From NCBI GenBank assembly GCA_018970045.1, contig JAGWXC010000002.1, forward strand, positions 1 through 41,242: a DNA stretch of 41,242 bases, given 5' to 3'. Under the pieces are notes generated by a model. It had not been told where the DNA came from and made no database searches. It worked only from the letters and a program-made list of their open reading frames with translations. This stretch comes from Planctomycetota bacterium. Lineage in GTDB: Bacteria; Planctomycetota; Phycisphaerae; Phycisphaerales; SM1A02. Position 1 is the first letter of the stretch. Every line of letters begins with the position of its first letter. Below are positions 7,597 to 17,005 of this stretch, in pieces. The translations under genes and the position numbers were made by a program.

Positions 7597-9164
7597 CGCA
7601 CGGCTGCCTGCTCGAGCTGCTCGGCGCGCTCGGCGACCAACGCCGCGCAGCGACGGCGCAGATCGATCGCAGGCGAGGTGCCGGCAGGCCACAGGCCGGC
7701 ATCCTTCCACTCGCCCTTGAGCCAGCCCGCGCGCAGCGCCGCAAGGTTTGCAGGATCCCACAGCGCCATGGTGGATCCGCCGGGCGCCGGAAGGACTGGC
7801 ATGGCATCGAACGCCGTGAGCAAGCCCTTGAGTTCAGGATCATCGACATCGTCCGCCCGCACGAGCGCGGCGTGCTCGCCTGGTTTGGGCTTGGGATAGG
7901 CAGGGTGCTCGATGATCGTGCGCCACATGGCTCGCAGTGCCTTGTGGTGATCGATGCACAGGCCGCTGAAGAGCGGCGCGATGAAGCTGCGCATGTTCGA
8001 GTCCTTCGAGAGCGGTGCCGCGACGGCGAAGGGATCGATCCCATCGATCGTCTCCGTCACGAAGCGACCGATGAAGCGGCGCGTGGCGGGCAGGCGACGG
8101 AGTTCGTACTGCTCCGGCCCATCGATGCGGCCTGAGTAGCCGCGCGGAAGTTGCCACAGCGCCTGCGCCTCGTCGCTGATGCAGAACTCGATGAAACGGC
8201 GTGAGAGCTCTGGGTTCGGAGCCCCGCGCAGCATGGCTACCGGATCCGCGTCGATCGCGGTCTCGCCGACCGGATCGACGAAGGCCAGTCGCCCATCAGG
8301 CTCCTTGCCAGCCAGACGCGCATCGTCGATCAGGGCTTGGGCTTCGAAGCGACCGTAGAAGTCAATGCACACGCCGACGGCGGCCTCACCATCGGCGACA
8401 TCGACTGGGATGCGGCTGCTCGAGGCGGCGATGGTGCGCGCGTTGGCGGCCGCTCGACGCAGGATGCGCCAGCCATCCTGCCAGCCGCAACGGCGCAGGA
8501 TCGTCTCGAACGCCGTGGCCACCGAACCCGACTGCGCAGGATTGACCATGGCCACCCAGCCCGCAAGGCGAGGATCGGCCAGGTCTTGCCAGCGCGCCGG
8601 GGCTGGCACGCCGAGGGGTTCGAGGAGCCGCGCGTTGTAGACCATCCCGAAGCTCGAGAGCGCCGCGCCGTACCACGCACCATCGGGGGCGTAGAGCCGG
8701 TTGCCGGCGATGTCGTTGTCGCCGTAGGCCATATTGAGGAAGCCCTCGGGCAGCACCACCGGTTCGAGCACGGTCGCCGAGCGCTGCACACCATCGACCG
8801 TCACGCTGACGGGCTTCGACAAGAGGTCGAACTCATAACTGCCGCCGCCGAAGAGGAGGTCGGCGTCGCCGCCCACGGGCTTGCCCGAGAGCAGATCGCT
8901 CTCGACGCTCGCCACCAGCATTCGGCGGATCTCGCTGGTGCCGCCGGGGGTGCTCCACACCACCGCCGCGGGTGAGCCATGCACGCGCTCATGCCAGCGC
9001 GCAAAGGCACGGCCGAACTCATGACGGATCTGCTCGTTGTGGGGCGTGATGACCACGATGCTCGGCACGCCCTTGGCCACGCCGGGTGCGCTGCGGCGCA
9101 GGGCCAAGGGCAGCGAGACCAGCACCACAATGAAGACACCGATCAGGAGCCGAGGGAGGTTCAT
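7593..9164 (-). CDS. Extracellular solute-binding protein (Fe3+/ABC type), 523 aa
   Basis: N-terminal anchor; SIVVITPHNEQIRHEFGRAFARWHERVHGSPAAVVWSTPGGTSEIRRML...RFIEFCISDEAQALWQLPRGYSGR. Confidence 0.82.
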   Translation of the reverse strand: MNLPRLLIGVFIVVLVSLPLALRRSAPGVAKGVPSIVVITPHNEQIRHEFGRAFARWHERVHGSPAAVVWSTPGGTSEIRRMLVASVESDLLSGKPVGGDADLLFGGGSYEFDLLSKPVSVTVDGVQRSATVLEPVVLPEGFLNMAYGDNDIAGNRLYAPDGAWYGAALSSFGMVYNARLLEPLGVPAPARWQDLADPRLAGWVAMVNPAQSGSVATAFETILRRCGWQDGWRILRRAAANARTIAASSSRIPVDVADGEAAVGVCIDFYGRFEAQALIDDARLAGKEPDGRLAFVDPVGETAIDADPVAMLRGAPNPELSRRFIEFCISDEAQALWQLPRGYSGRIDGPEQYELRRLPATRRFIGRFVTETIDGIDPFAVAAPLSKDSNMRSFIAPLFSGLCIDHHKALRAMWRTIIEHPAYPKPKPGEHAALVRADDVDDPELKGLLTAFDAMPVLPAPGGSTMALWDPANLAALRAGWLKGEWKDAGLWPAGTSPAIDLRRRCAALVAERAEQLEQAAVR

Positions 9165-10018
9165 GCGCGAAGCCCTTCGGCGAGTTCGTGGTGCGTGGTC
9201 TCCGCGGCACGGCGGATGGAGCCCGCCCAGTCATCATCGTCGTTCGTGAACGCGTAGATGATGCTGCGGCTCGCGGTGATGATCGCGCCGCGTCCATCGG
9301 CATTGAAACAAGGCTTGATGTCGGCGATGCCGCCGCCCTGTGCGCCGTAGCCGGGCACGAGGAACAGCGTGTGTGGCATCCGCCCGCGCAGCCGAGCCGC
9401 ATCGGCGGGCTTGGTGGCGCCGACGACCGCCCCCAGCGAGCTGTAGCCCGCTCCACCGAGCGCGGCCTTGCCTGCATCAGCGACGAGGTCGGCCACCGCC
9501 TCGGCCACCGAGCGGCCGTCGCTCAAGCGCAACGACTGCAGCGCATCGCCGCCGGGATTGCTGGTTCGAACGAGCGCGAACGCCCCGTGGTCGTGCTTCA
9601 CGAAGGGGGCCAGGCCGTCGGCACCCAGGTACGCATTGACCGTGACCCAGTCGGCGCGAGCGGCCTCGAACGCTGCCGCGGCGTAGTGCTCCGCGCTGAT
9701 GCCGATGTCGCCGCGCTTGGCATCGAGGATCACCTCATACCCATGCTCGCGCGCCGACTCGAGCGTGGCGGCGAGCGCCTTCATGCCATCGACGCCGTAG
9801 CGCTCGTAGCAGGCGCTTTGGATCTTCACGACGGGTGCCACGCGCACGCAGGCAGCCAGCACGGCGAGCGAGAACGATTCGATGGCCGAGGCGGGCTTGG
9901 TCGCTCCCAAGGTCTGCAGCGCAGCGGGCAGCTTGCCCACGACAGGGTCGAGCCCAACGCACAACGGTGCGCCGCAACGCTGGACGGCGGAGAGCAAGCG
10001 ATCGGCCACGTGCATCAT
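9161..10018 (-). CDS. pyrF: Orotidine 5'-phosphate decarboxylase
   Basis: PLCVGLDPVVGKLP...VILDAKRGDIGISAEHYA: hallmark LDAKRGDIG motif. Confidence 0.95.
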   Translation of the reverse strand: MMHVADRLLSAVQRCGAPLCVGLDPVVGKLPAALQTLGATKPASAIESFSLAVLAACVRVAPVVKIQSACYERYGVDGMKALAATLESAREHGYEVILDAKRGDIGISAEHYAAAAFEAARADWVTVNAYLGADGLAPFVKHDHGAFALVRTSNPGGDALQSLRLSDGRSVAEAVADLVADAGKAALGGAGYSSLGAVVGATKPADAARLRGRMPHTLFLVPGYGAQGGGIADIKPCFNADGRGAIITASRSIIYAFTNDDDDWAGSIRRAAETTHHELAEGLRA

Positions 10019-10024
10019 GGGCGG

Positions 10025-10030
10025 AGTGTA
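10025..10030 (-). promoter_or_regulatory. TAnnnT box (TACACT), 6 nt before pyrF ATG
   Basis: CCGTACACT-ccgccc-ATG. Confidence 0.65.
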
Positions 10031-10062
10031 CGGAGCCTCGGCACGCATGGGCGATTGCGCCC

Positions 10063-10068
10063 TACGCT
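10063..10068 (+). promoter_or_regulatory. TAnnnT box (TACGCT), 6 nt before cinA ATG
   Basis: CCCTACGCT-tgccgc-ATG. Confidence 0.65.
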
Positions 10069-10074
10069 TGCCGC

Positions 10075-11340
10075 ATGGCCAAGGCTGCCATCCTCTCCGT
10101 TGGCGACGAGCTCTCGCTCGGCCAGTCGCTCGACACGCACGCGCAGTGGCTCTCGCAGCGGCTCGTGGAACTGGGCGTCGTTCCGATCCTGCACGCCACC
10201 GTGGGCGATGATGAGCAGGCGCTCGTCGATGCGCTCGCGGGTGCCATGCCGCGTGCTGAGGTGATCATCATCACGGGCGGGCTCGGCCCGACGGCTGACG
10301 ACCTCACCCGCGAGGCGCTCGCCGCCTTGGCCGGCCCCGGACTCGTGCACGAACCTGAAGCGGAAGTCGCGCTTCGAGCGCGCTTCGAAGCCCGCGGTCG
10401 CCGATTGCCCGAGAGCAATCTCAAGCAGGCGCTGCGTCCGCCATGGATGCGCATGATCCCCAATCCGCTCGGGACCGCGCCGGGCTTGATGGGCACGCTC
10501 GAAGGGGTGCTGGTGGCCAGCCTTCCGGGCCCGCCTGATGAGATGCACCCGATGTGGCGCGATCACGTTGCGGCTGCGGTGCGCGCGCACGTCGGTCAGG
10601 CGCCGGTGCGGTGCGAGACGGTGCTCGCGTGCGGTCTGCCCGAGAGCGTGGCGGCCGAGCGGCTCGGTGCGCTCATGGACCGAGGCCGCAACCCGATGGT
10701 CGGGATCACCGTGAGCGGCACCACGCTCGCGGCGCGCATCCGTGCAACCGGTGATGCGTGCACCGATGGCTCGGTCGAGTCGACCATCGCCGCGGTCGAG
10801 GCGGCGTGGGGGCCGCTGTGTTTCGGCCGTGATGCCGACACGCTTGCGGGTTCGATCGGTGCGCTGCTTGTGGAGCGGAGCGCTTCGGTCGCGACCTGCG
10901 AGAGTTGCACGGGCGGCGGCGTGGCGCGGGCGCTCACCGCCGTGTCGGGCTCGAGCGCGTGGTTCGGGTCCGGCTGGATCACCTACGCCAACGAAGCCAA
11001 GGTTCGGTTGGGGGTCGATGCTGCACTCATTGAACGTCATGGCGCGGTGTCGCCAGAGGTCGCCGAGGCGATGGCGCGTTCGGCGGCGCGCGCGGCGGGT
11101 GCACGATTCGGCATCGCCACCACTGGCGTGGCCGGTCCGACCGGCGGCAGCGAAGCCAAGCCCGTCGGCACGGTCTGGATCCAGGTGCACGATGAGACGG
11201 TGGCGTTGCGGCCTCGGCGCTTCCTCATCACGGGGGATCGGACGATGGTGAGAGATCGCGCGACCGCGCTCGCGCAGGTCATGCTCCGGCTGGCGATCCT
11301 TGGTCGCGATGAACGCAAGCTGCTGTGGGAGGTTGGATGA
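10075..11340 (+). CDS. cinA: CinA family protein (MoaB-like domain + nicotinamide-nucleotide amidohydrolase domain)
   Basis: MAKAAILSVGDELSLGQSLDTHAQWLSQRL...ITGGLGPTADDLT...; C-terminal ATCESCTGGGVARALTAVSGSSAWFGSGWITYANEAK. Confidence 0.95.
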   Translation: MAKAAILSVGDELSLGQSLDTHAQWLSQRLVELGVVPILHATVGDDEQALVDALAGAMPRAEVIIITGGLGPTADDLTREALAALAGPGLVHEPEAEVALRARFEARGRRLPESNLKQALRPPWMRMIPNPLGTAPGLMGTLEGVLVASLPGPPDEMHPMWRDHVAAAVRAHVGQAPVRCETVLACGLPESVAAERLGALMDRGRNPMVGITVSGTTLAARIRATGDACTDGSVESTIAAVEAAWGPLCFGRDADTLAGSIGALLVERSASVATCESCTGGGVARALTAVSGSSAWFGSGWITYANEAKVRLGVDAALIERHGAVSPEVAEAMARSAARAAGARFGIATTGVAGPTGGSEAKPVGTVWIQVHDETVALRPRRFLITGDRTMVRDRATALAQVMLRLAILGRDERKLLWEVG

Positions 11341-11864
11341 CGACGACGGTCGCGTGCATCGCCCTGGGCAGCAACCTTGACCTGCCCGAGGGCGACAGTG
11401 CGTGGATCCTCCGCGAGGCGGTGCGTCGCGTGCATGCGGCGCAGGCGGTCAGGGTCACGGCGGCCAGTTCGATCCATCGCACGGCACCCGTGGGTGGCCC
11501 GACGGGCCAGCGCGAGTACCTGAACGCCGTCATGGTCGTCGAAACGTCGCTCGCTCCGCGGGTGCTCCTGGACCTGCTGCTGGCCATCGAGTCCGGTCTG
11601 GGCAGGGTTCGTGATGCGGCGGTGCGCAACGGTCCAAGGACCCTCGATCTCGATCTCGTGCTGTTCGGGGATGCGGTCATCGATGAGCCGGGGCTCCACG
11701 TGCCGCACCCGCGGCTTGAGGAGCGGTCGTTCGTGCTGCGTCCTTTGCTTGAAGTGCAGCCCCTTGCGATCAACCCCCGCACGGGAAGGGCGTTAGCATC
11801 CGCGCTCCGATCATGTTCGCCCGAGGCAGTGTCGGTGTGCGGCAACCTTGGCGTTCCCCCTTGA
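11337..11864 (+). CDS. folK: 2-amino-4-hydroxy-6-hydroxymethyldihydropteridine diphosphokinase
   Basis: ACIALGSNLDLPEGD...NGPRTLDLDLVLFGDAVIDEPGLHVPHPRLEERSFVLRPLLEV. Confidence 0.95.
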   Translation: MTTTVACIALGSNLDLPEGDSAWILREAVRRVHAAQAVRVTAASSIHRTAPVGGPTGQREYLNAVMVVETSLAPRVLLDLLLAIESGLGRVRDAAVRNGPRTLDLDLVLFGDAVIDEPGLHVPHPRLEERSFVLRPLLEVQPLAINPRTGRALASALRSCSPEAVSVCGNLGVPP

Positions 11865-11892
11865 GCGGCCGCGCGCCGCGATGGAGCCTCAG

Positions 11893-13176
11893 ATGATGTT
11901 GACCACTGCCCGTGCAGCTGCCACGGTTCTTGCCCTTGGCCTGGCCATGCCGTGCCTTGCGCAGGACGGCGCACCCGATCCCAACGCCCCGATGGCCGAT
12001 CCGCTCGGCGCACTCGCTGGGCAGATGCCCGCCAACAACGCGTCCGGCTTCAAGGACGGCGAGAAGGATGCCGCCTCGGTCGCCAAGGGCCAGGCCGCCT
12101 TCGACGCGATGGTCAAGGCCTTCCGCGATGCACCCTGGATGACCGACACCTTCTCGTACACGGTCAAGACGCCGATGGGCGAGCAGAAGGATTCGTTCGA
12201 GGTCGTCATCGGCCCCGAAGGCTCGATGCAGATCAAGAACGAGCAGATGGAGTTCTACGCGGTCGACGGCAAGCTCAACATGGTCGTCCCGACCAACGAG
12301 AAGAAGTACCTCTCGCAGCCGATCGACGGCTCGGTGGCGAAGACCCTCTCGGGGATGGGCCTCGAACTGCCCATGCCGCACATCAAGCTGCGCGATGCCT
12401 CGGTGCCCCCGATGAGCGCGATGAAGTTGATGGTGCTGCAGGAGCCCAAGGTCGCTGGCTTCCGATCGGGAGCCGCCGGCAACGAGATCCTGCTCACCGA
12501 CGAGCGCGGCGACGTGCTCATCGTGACCGATGCCAAGACCAACCTGCCGAGCACGATGAAGCTCGTCTTCTCGCCCGAAGGCGCGCCTCCGGGCTTCACG
12601 GTCGGCATCGACTTCGCCATGGCTCCGAAGGTCGTGGAGAAGGGAACCGTCGCCTTCAGCGCTGGTGCGCGCAAGGCCGTGTCGAGCATGGGTGAGCTCG
12701 AGACGCTCGTCGCCACCGGTGACGTGGCCCCGGCGTTCTCGCTCAAGGATCTCGAAGGCAAGTCGGTCGAACTCGCGTCCTTCAAGGGTCGCGTGGTCGT
12801 GCTCGACTTCTGGGCGACCTGGTGCGGCCCGTGCCGCAAGGGCCTGCCGCTGCTCGAGAAGGTGGCCAAGTGGGCTGCCGAGAAGAAGCTCCCGGTGACG
12901 GTGCTCGGCATCAACACCTGGGAAGAGCAGGGCCCCGATGACGCCGAGGAGTCCGTGCTGGCCAAGGCCAAGGACTTCTGGACGAAGCAGGCCTTCACGT
13001 TCCCCGCGCTGCGCGACATGGGCGGCGCGTACATCAAGCAGTACGGCTTCACCGGCATCCCGGCGACCGTCGTGATCGGCCCTGACGGCACGATCGCGCA
13101 GATCCACTCGGGCTTCGCGCCGACGCTGGATGCCGACCTGCAGAAGGAGATCGAGGCGCTGCTCGCCAAGAAGTGA
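11893..13176 (+). CDS. Secreted DUF2092-like (LolA-type fold) + TlpA-like thioredoxin fusion protein
   Basis: Signal peptide MMLTTARAAATVLALGLAMPCLAQ; SYTVKTPMGEQKDSFEVVIGPEGSMQIKNEQMEFYAVDGKLN; C-terminal VVVLDFWATWCGPCRKGLPLLEKVA (CxxC). Exact start uncertain (11881/11893/11896). Confidence 0.85.
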   Translation: MMLTTARAAATVLALGLAMPCLAQDGAPDPNAPMADPLGALAGQMPANNASGFKDGEKDAASVAKGQAAFDAMVKAFRDAPWMTDTFSYTVKTPMGEQKDSFEVVIGPEGSMQIKNEQMEFYAVDGKLNMVVPTNEKKYLSQPIDGSVAKTLSGMGLELPMPHIKLRDASVPPMSAMKLMVLQEPKVAGFRSGAAGNEILLTDERGDVLIVTDAKTNLPSTMKLVFSPEGAPPGFTVGIDFAMAPKVVEKGTVAFSAGARKAVSSMGELETLVATGDVAPAFSLKDLEGKSVELASFKGRVVVLDFWATWCGPCRKGLPLLEKVAKWAAEKKLPVTVLGINTWEEQGPDDAEESVLAKAKDFWTKQAFTFPALRDMGGAYIKQYGFTGIPATVVIGPDGTIAQIHSGFAPTLDADLQKEIEALLAKK

Positions 13177-13197
13177 GCGCACCGATCGCACGGCCAA

Positions 13198-13233
13198 AGC
13201 GGGCGGTCTAGACTCCGGTCTGGGCCGCCCGCT
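13198..13233. terminator. Hairpin AGCGGGCGG...CCGCCCGCT with a TAGACT box in its loop
   Basis: 9-bp perfect stem (13198-13206 / 13225-13233), 18-nt loop, 22 bp after the stop codon at 13176. Confidence 0.6.
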
Positions 13234-13250
13234 GTCGTTGGAGAACCACC

Positions 13251-14039
13251 ATGCTTGCTGCCGTTGCTGCATCGCTTGTTGCCATGATCGCCCCGCCCGC
13301 GATGAACGCGGAGGGCTGGGATCCGTCAGCCCGGACGCCTGAATCGATCGCTGCCGCGACGAAGGCGATCGAGCGCGCCGAGTCGGCGTGCCGAGCGCTC
13401 GGCGATGCGGTCGTCACCGAGACCAACGCCGCACGCGGGGGCAGCGACACGGTGCGCTGGGAATCCCGCGCGGCCGCCCGCGCGTGGGCCTATCGCGCGG
13501 AGCGTGGCATCGACGTCGTCGGCCTCGATGACACGGCCTTCGTGACGGTCGATGCGCTGCCGGGCCAGATGGCGCTCGTCGAGTGCGCCAAGGGGTGTCG
13601 CGAGTCGTTCGCGGAGGCCGGGATCGTGCTGCCGGTCATGGCGTCGGTGCGCTTGGGCAGTGCTCTGGCGGACGCAGTCTGGAAGGATGAGCTGCCCGAT
13701 GCCGTGGTGGCCGGATCACGAACCACCGAGGCGGGCGCCGAGGTCCTGCTCATCGATGCCGCTGGCGGGGGTGATGTGCTGGTGCAGTTCGATGGAGCCA
13801 CCGGCTTGCCAACCCGGATCCGCGTGGTACGACGGCTCCCCGAAGCGATCGCCCATCCGGCGCTGAAGGCTTCGCCCATCATCGAGTGGTCGTGGACCGG
13901 CAAGGTTCGCCTCGTCGAGGCGAAGCCCGTGGCCCTCACCAAGCCCAATCGCACGATCGCGGCCTCGTTGAAGGCGCTCCTCGATCAACTCGATCCTGCG
14001 CCGCGCCGACGTCCGACGGGGTTGGAACCCACACCGTGA
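13251..14039 (+). CDS. Secreted hypothetical protein, 262 aa (possible LolA/DUF2092-like fold)
   Basis: Signal-peptide-like N-terminus MLAAVAASLVAMIAPPAMNAEG; short leader with SD ggaga; ends coupled to next CDS (GTGA). Confidence 0.7.
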   Translation: MLAAVAASLVAMIAPPAMNAEGWDPSARTPESIAAATKAIERAESACRALGDAVVTETNAARGGSDTVRWESRAAARAWAYRAERGIDVVGLDDTAFVTVDALPGQMALVECAKGCRESFAEAGIVLPVMASVRLGSALADAVWKDELPDAVVAGSRTTEAGAEVLLIDAAGGGDVLVQFDGATGLPTRIRVVRRLPEAIAHPALKASPIIEWSWTGKVRLVEAKPVALTKPNRTIAASLKALLDQLDPAPRRRPTGLEPTP

Positions 14040-16996
14040 CCGCGGTCCCGGCTGCGCTCACGATCCGCGGAGAGCCTGCGTCCGTGGACGCAGCGGCATT
14101 GGATCTGCTCGCGGGGCAGGTGCCGGACATTGAGGTGCTCACGTCGCGTCATGACCGAATGCTCTACGCGACGGACGCGAGCATCTACCAGGTCGAGCCG
14201 CTCGGCGTGGTGCTGCCTCGCACCCCGGAGGCCGCAGCCGAGGCGGCATGCTGGCTCCTCGCGCGCGGGATTCCCGTGCTTCCTCGCGGTGGCGGCACGG
14301 CGCTGGCGGGCCAGAGCGTCAATCGTGCGGTCGTGGTGGATTTCAGCAAGCACTGCCGCCGGATCGAGTCGATCGATGTGGAGGCTCGCCGCGCGATCGT
14401 CGAGCCCGGCGTCGTGCTCGATCAGCTCAATGCGGCGCTCGCCACGCATGGGCTCATGTTCGGGCCTGACGTCGCGACCTCGAGCCACGCCACCATCGGT
14501 GGCATGGTCGGCAACAATTCGGCAGGGGCCAACAGCATCCTCTATGGCCGCACCGTCGAGAACCTGATCGCGCTGCAGGTGGCGCTGCCGGATGGTCGGG
14601 TCACGTGGCTGCGTGAGGGCGGTGCGATGGATGACCCGATCCAGGCGGAACTTGCTGCGCGGCTCTGGGCCATCGTCGAGCCGATCGCAGCGGAGATCGA
14701 TGCGCGCGTCCCCACGATCCTGCGGCACGTCGACGGCTATAACCTCGATCTCTTCCTCAAGCAGGTCCGGGCGAGCACGCCGGGCACCTTCGATCGCGTG
14801 AATCTGGCGCACCTCGTGTGCGGCGCCGAGGGCACGCTGTGCACGGTGCTGCGTGCGGAGCTCGCGCTCGTGCCGCGACCGGCGCATCGCGGCCTGGCGA
14901 TCCTCGGCTTCCCATCGATCGACGATGCCCTGGCGTGCCTTGGCGCCTTGCTCGCGACCGGGCCATCGGCGGTCGAGCTGGTCGATGACGTGATCATCAG
15001 CATGGCCCTGCGCAACCGCGAGTACGCGGGCTATGTCCACGTGATGCCGCAGCCTGCCTCGGGCCAGCTCGGTGCCGTGCTCTACGTGCAGTACTTCGGG
15101 GACGATGCAGCCGCGATCCGCGCTCGATGCGACGCGGTCGCGGGTCTGGTGCCCGGCGCAGCGCATCGCACGTGCGTCGATGCCGCTTCCATGGAGCAGG
15201 CCTGGAAGCTGCGCAAGGCAGGGGAACCGCTGCTGCATGCCGTGCCGGGCGCGCGCAAACCCGTCACGTTCGTGGAGGACACGGCGGTTGATCCGTCGCG
15301 CCTGCCTGCGTTCGTCAAGGAATTCAGGGCGATCGTCGAGCGACATGGCACGACGGCGGCCTACTACGCCCACGCCTCGGTCGGGTGCCTGCACATCCGT
15401 CCGCTCATCGCGCTCGATGATGACCACGATCTGTCGGTCATGCGCGCGATCGCCGTGGAGATCGCCGAGCTCGTGGTGCGTCACCATGGCGCGATCAGCG
15501 GCGAGCATGGTGACGGCCGCGTGCGCACGCCGCTGCTGGGGATCGTGCTCGGCGAGCCCGTGTGCGCGGCGCTGCGTAGCGTGAAGGCGGTCTTCGATCC
15601 GACTGGATTGATGAATCCGGGGAACCTCGTCGACACTGATGACCCGGCCCGGATGACCGAGCACCTTCGGGTGCGCCCGCACGGGGCGTTCGTGAAGGTC
15701 GAGCCTCGTCCGACGTTCTTCCGCTTCGCCGCGGAAGAAGGCCTGGAGCACGCGGCATCGCAGTGCAACGGAGCGGGCATCTGCCGGCGGATTGCTCCCG
15801 GCGGCACGATGTGCCCGTCCTACCGCGTGCTGCTCGATGAGCGCCACACCACGCGTGGGCGCGGCAACGCGCTGCGCCTGGCGATCACGGGCCAGCTCGA
15901 GGGCGGCCGTGCCTCGTGGTCCGATCCGGCAACGCAGGAGACGCTGTCGCTCTGTCTCTCGTGCAAGGCGTGCGCCAGCGAATGCCCGAGCAACGTGGAT
16001 CTGGCCAAGATCAAGGCCGAGTACACCGCGCAGGGCTTCGCCGAGCGCGGGCGCGTGCCGTGGCGGGTGCGCGCGCGCGGCCGCGTTCGTGGGCTGCAAC
16101 GGCTGGGCAGCCGCATGGCGCCCTTGGCCAACGCGGTGGCCAGCGTCGTGCCGCTGCGAAAGCTGCTGCAATCGATCCTTGGGCTCGCGACCGATCGACC
16201 GCTGCCGGCCTTCGGCAAGGATGCCGCGCTGCGCATGCGCGGCGTGCCGCAACCGGTGGGTGCTCCGACCGTCCTGCTCTTCGGCGATTGCTTCACGCAG
16301 TACGGCGAGAGCGATGTGGCGATGGATGCCGTGGCGGTTCTGAATGCCTTCGGGTACCGCGTCGCCTTCGCCGATGCTGGGTGCTGCGCTCGGTCGCTCA
16401 TCTCGACTGGCATGCTCGCCGAGGCGCTTGCGACCGTCCCACGCACGGCTCGTGCGCTGCGTGACGCGATCGAGCGTGAGCGCGCCGTGGCCGTGCTCAT
16501 GCTCGAACCCTCGTGCATGAGCGCTGTCGTCGATGACTGGCAGGACCTGTCGTTGCCGCCCGCCGCGACCGACGACGCGCGCGCCGTCGCGACCCTCGTC
16601 GACTCGGTCGAGGGGTTCCTCGAGCGCCGGTGGAACGAGCACCCGCAGCGACCGCTGCCGGCACCGGGCATCGACGAGGCTCTGGCCGTGCACCTGCATT
16701 GCCATCAGAAGGCGCTCTGGGGCGGCGCCACCACGATGGGGCTGCTGCGCCGTTTCTACCCACGCGCTGAGCAGCTCGCCACGGGCTGCTGCGGCATGGC
16801 CGGGGCGTTTGGGTACGACGCTCACACGGCGGACCTGTCGGTACGCATCGCCAAGCAGGACCTGATTCCGGCCGTCGTGGCACGCCCCGGCCACCTGGTG
16901 TGTGCGCCCGGCACGAGCTGCCGCCATCAGGTGCAGGATCTCGCCGATCGCTCCGCGCTCCATCCGATCAGCCTCGTGCGCCGCGCCTTGCGCTAG
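14036..16996 (+). CDS. FAD-binding + (Fe-S)-binding oxidoreductase (GlcD-GlcF fusion, D-lactate/2-hydroxyglutarate dehydrogenase-like)
   Basis: PRGGGTALAGQSVNRAVVVDFSKH; GPDVATSSHATIGGMVGNNSAGANS; Cys clusters CNGAGICRRIAPGGTMCPS and CLSCKACASECPSNVD; C-terminal CCGMAGAFGY. GTG start overlaps the previous stop. Confidence 0.92.
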   Translation: MTAVPAALTIRGEPASVDAAALDLLAGQVPDIEVLTSRHDRMLYATDASIYQVEPLGVVLPRTPEAAAEAACWLLARGIPVLPRGGGTALAGQSVNRAVVVDFSKHCRRIESIDVEARRAIVEPGVVLDQLNAALATHGLMFGPDVATSSHATIGGMVGNNSAGANSILYGRTVENLIALQVALPDGRVTWLREGGAMDDPIQAELAARLWAIVEPIAAEIDARVPTILRHVDGYNLDLFLKQVRASTPGTFDRVNLAHLVCGAEGTLCTVLRAELALVPRPAHRGLAILGFPSIDDALACLGALLATGPSAVELVDDVIISMALRNREYAGYVHVMPQPASGQLGAVLYVQYFGDDAAAIRARCDAVAGLVPGAAHRTCVDAASMEQAWKLRKAGEPLLHAVPGARKPVTFVEDTAVDPSRLPAFVKEFRAIVERHGTTAAYYAHASVGCLHIRPLIALDDDHDLSVMRAIAVEIAELVVRHHGAISGEHGDGRVRTPLLGIVLGEPVCAALRSVKAVFDPTGLMNPGNLVDTDDPARMTEHLRVRPHGAFVKVEPRPTFFRFAAEEGLEHAASQCNGAGICRRIAPGGTMCPSYRVLLDERHTTRGRGNALRLAITGQLEGGRASWSDPATQETLSLCLSCKACASECPSNVDLAKIKAEYTAQGFAERGRVPWRVRARGRVRGLQRLGSRMAPLANAVASVVPLRKLLQSILGLATDRPLPAFGKDAALRMRGVPQPVGAPTVLLFGDCFTQYGESDVAMDAVAVLNAFGYRVAFADAGCCARSLISTGMLAEALATVPRTARALRDAIERERAVAVLMLEPSCMSAVVDDWQDLSLPPAATDDARAVATLVDSVEGFLERRWNEHPQRPLPAPGIDEALAVHLHCHQKALWGGATTMGLLRRFYPRAEQLATGCCGMAGAFGYDAHTADLSVRIAKQDLIPAVVARPGHLVCAPGTSCRHQVQDLADRSALHPISLVRRALR

Positions 16997-16999
16997 GAT
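16994..16999 (+). promoter_or_regulatory. TAnnnT box (TAGGAT), 6 nt before response-regulator ATG; overlaps upstream stop TAG
   Basis: CGCTAGGAT-cgcccc-ATG. Confidence 0.65.
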
Positions 17000-17005
17000 C
17001 GCCCC

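Noticed and set aside
13985-16963. 992-aa minus-strand ORF antisense to the FAD/Fe-S oxidoreductase
   Set aside because: Shadow ORF created by GC-rich third positions; R/H/A/G-rich translation with no recognisable domain. The sense frame has clear motifs.
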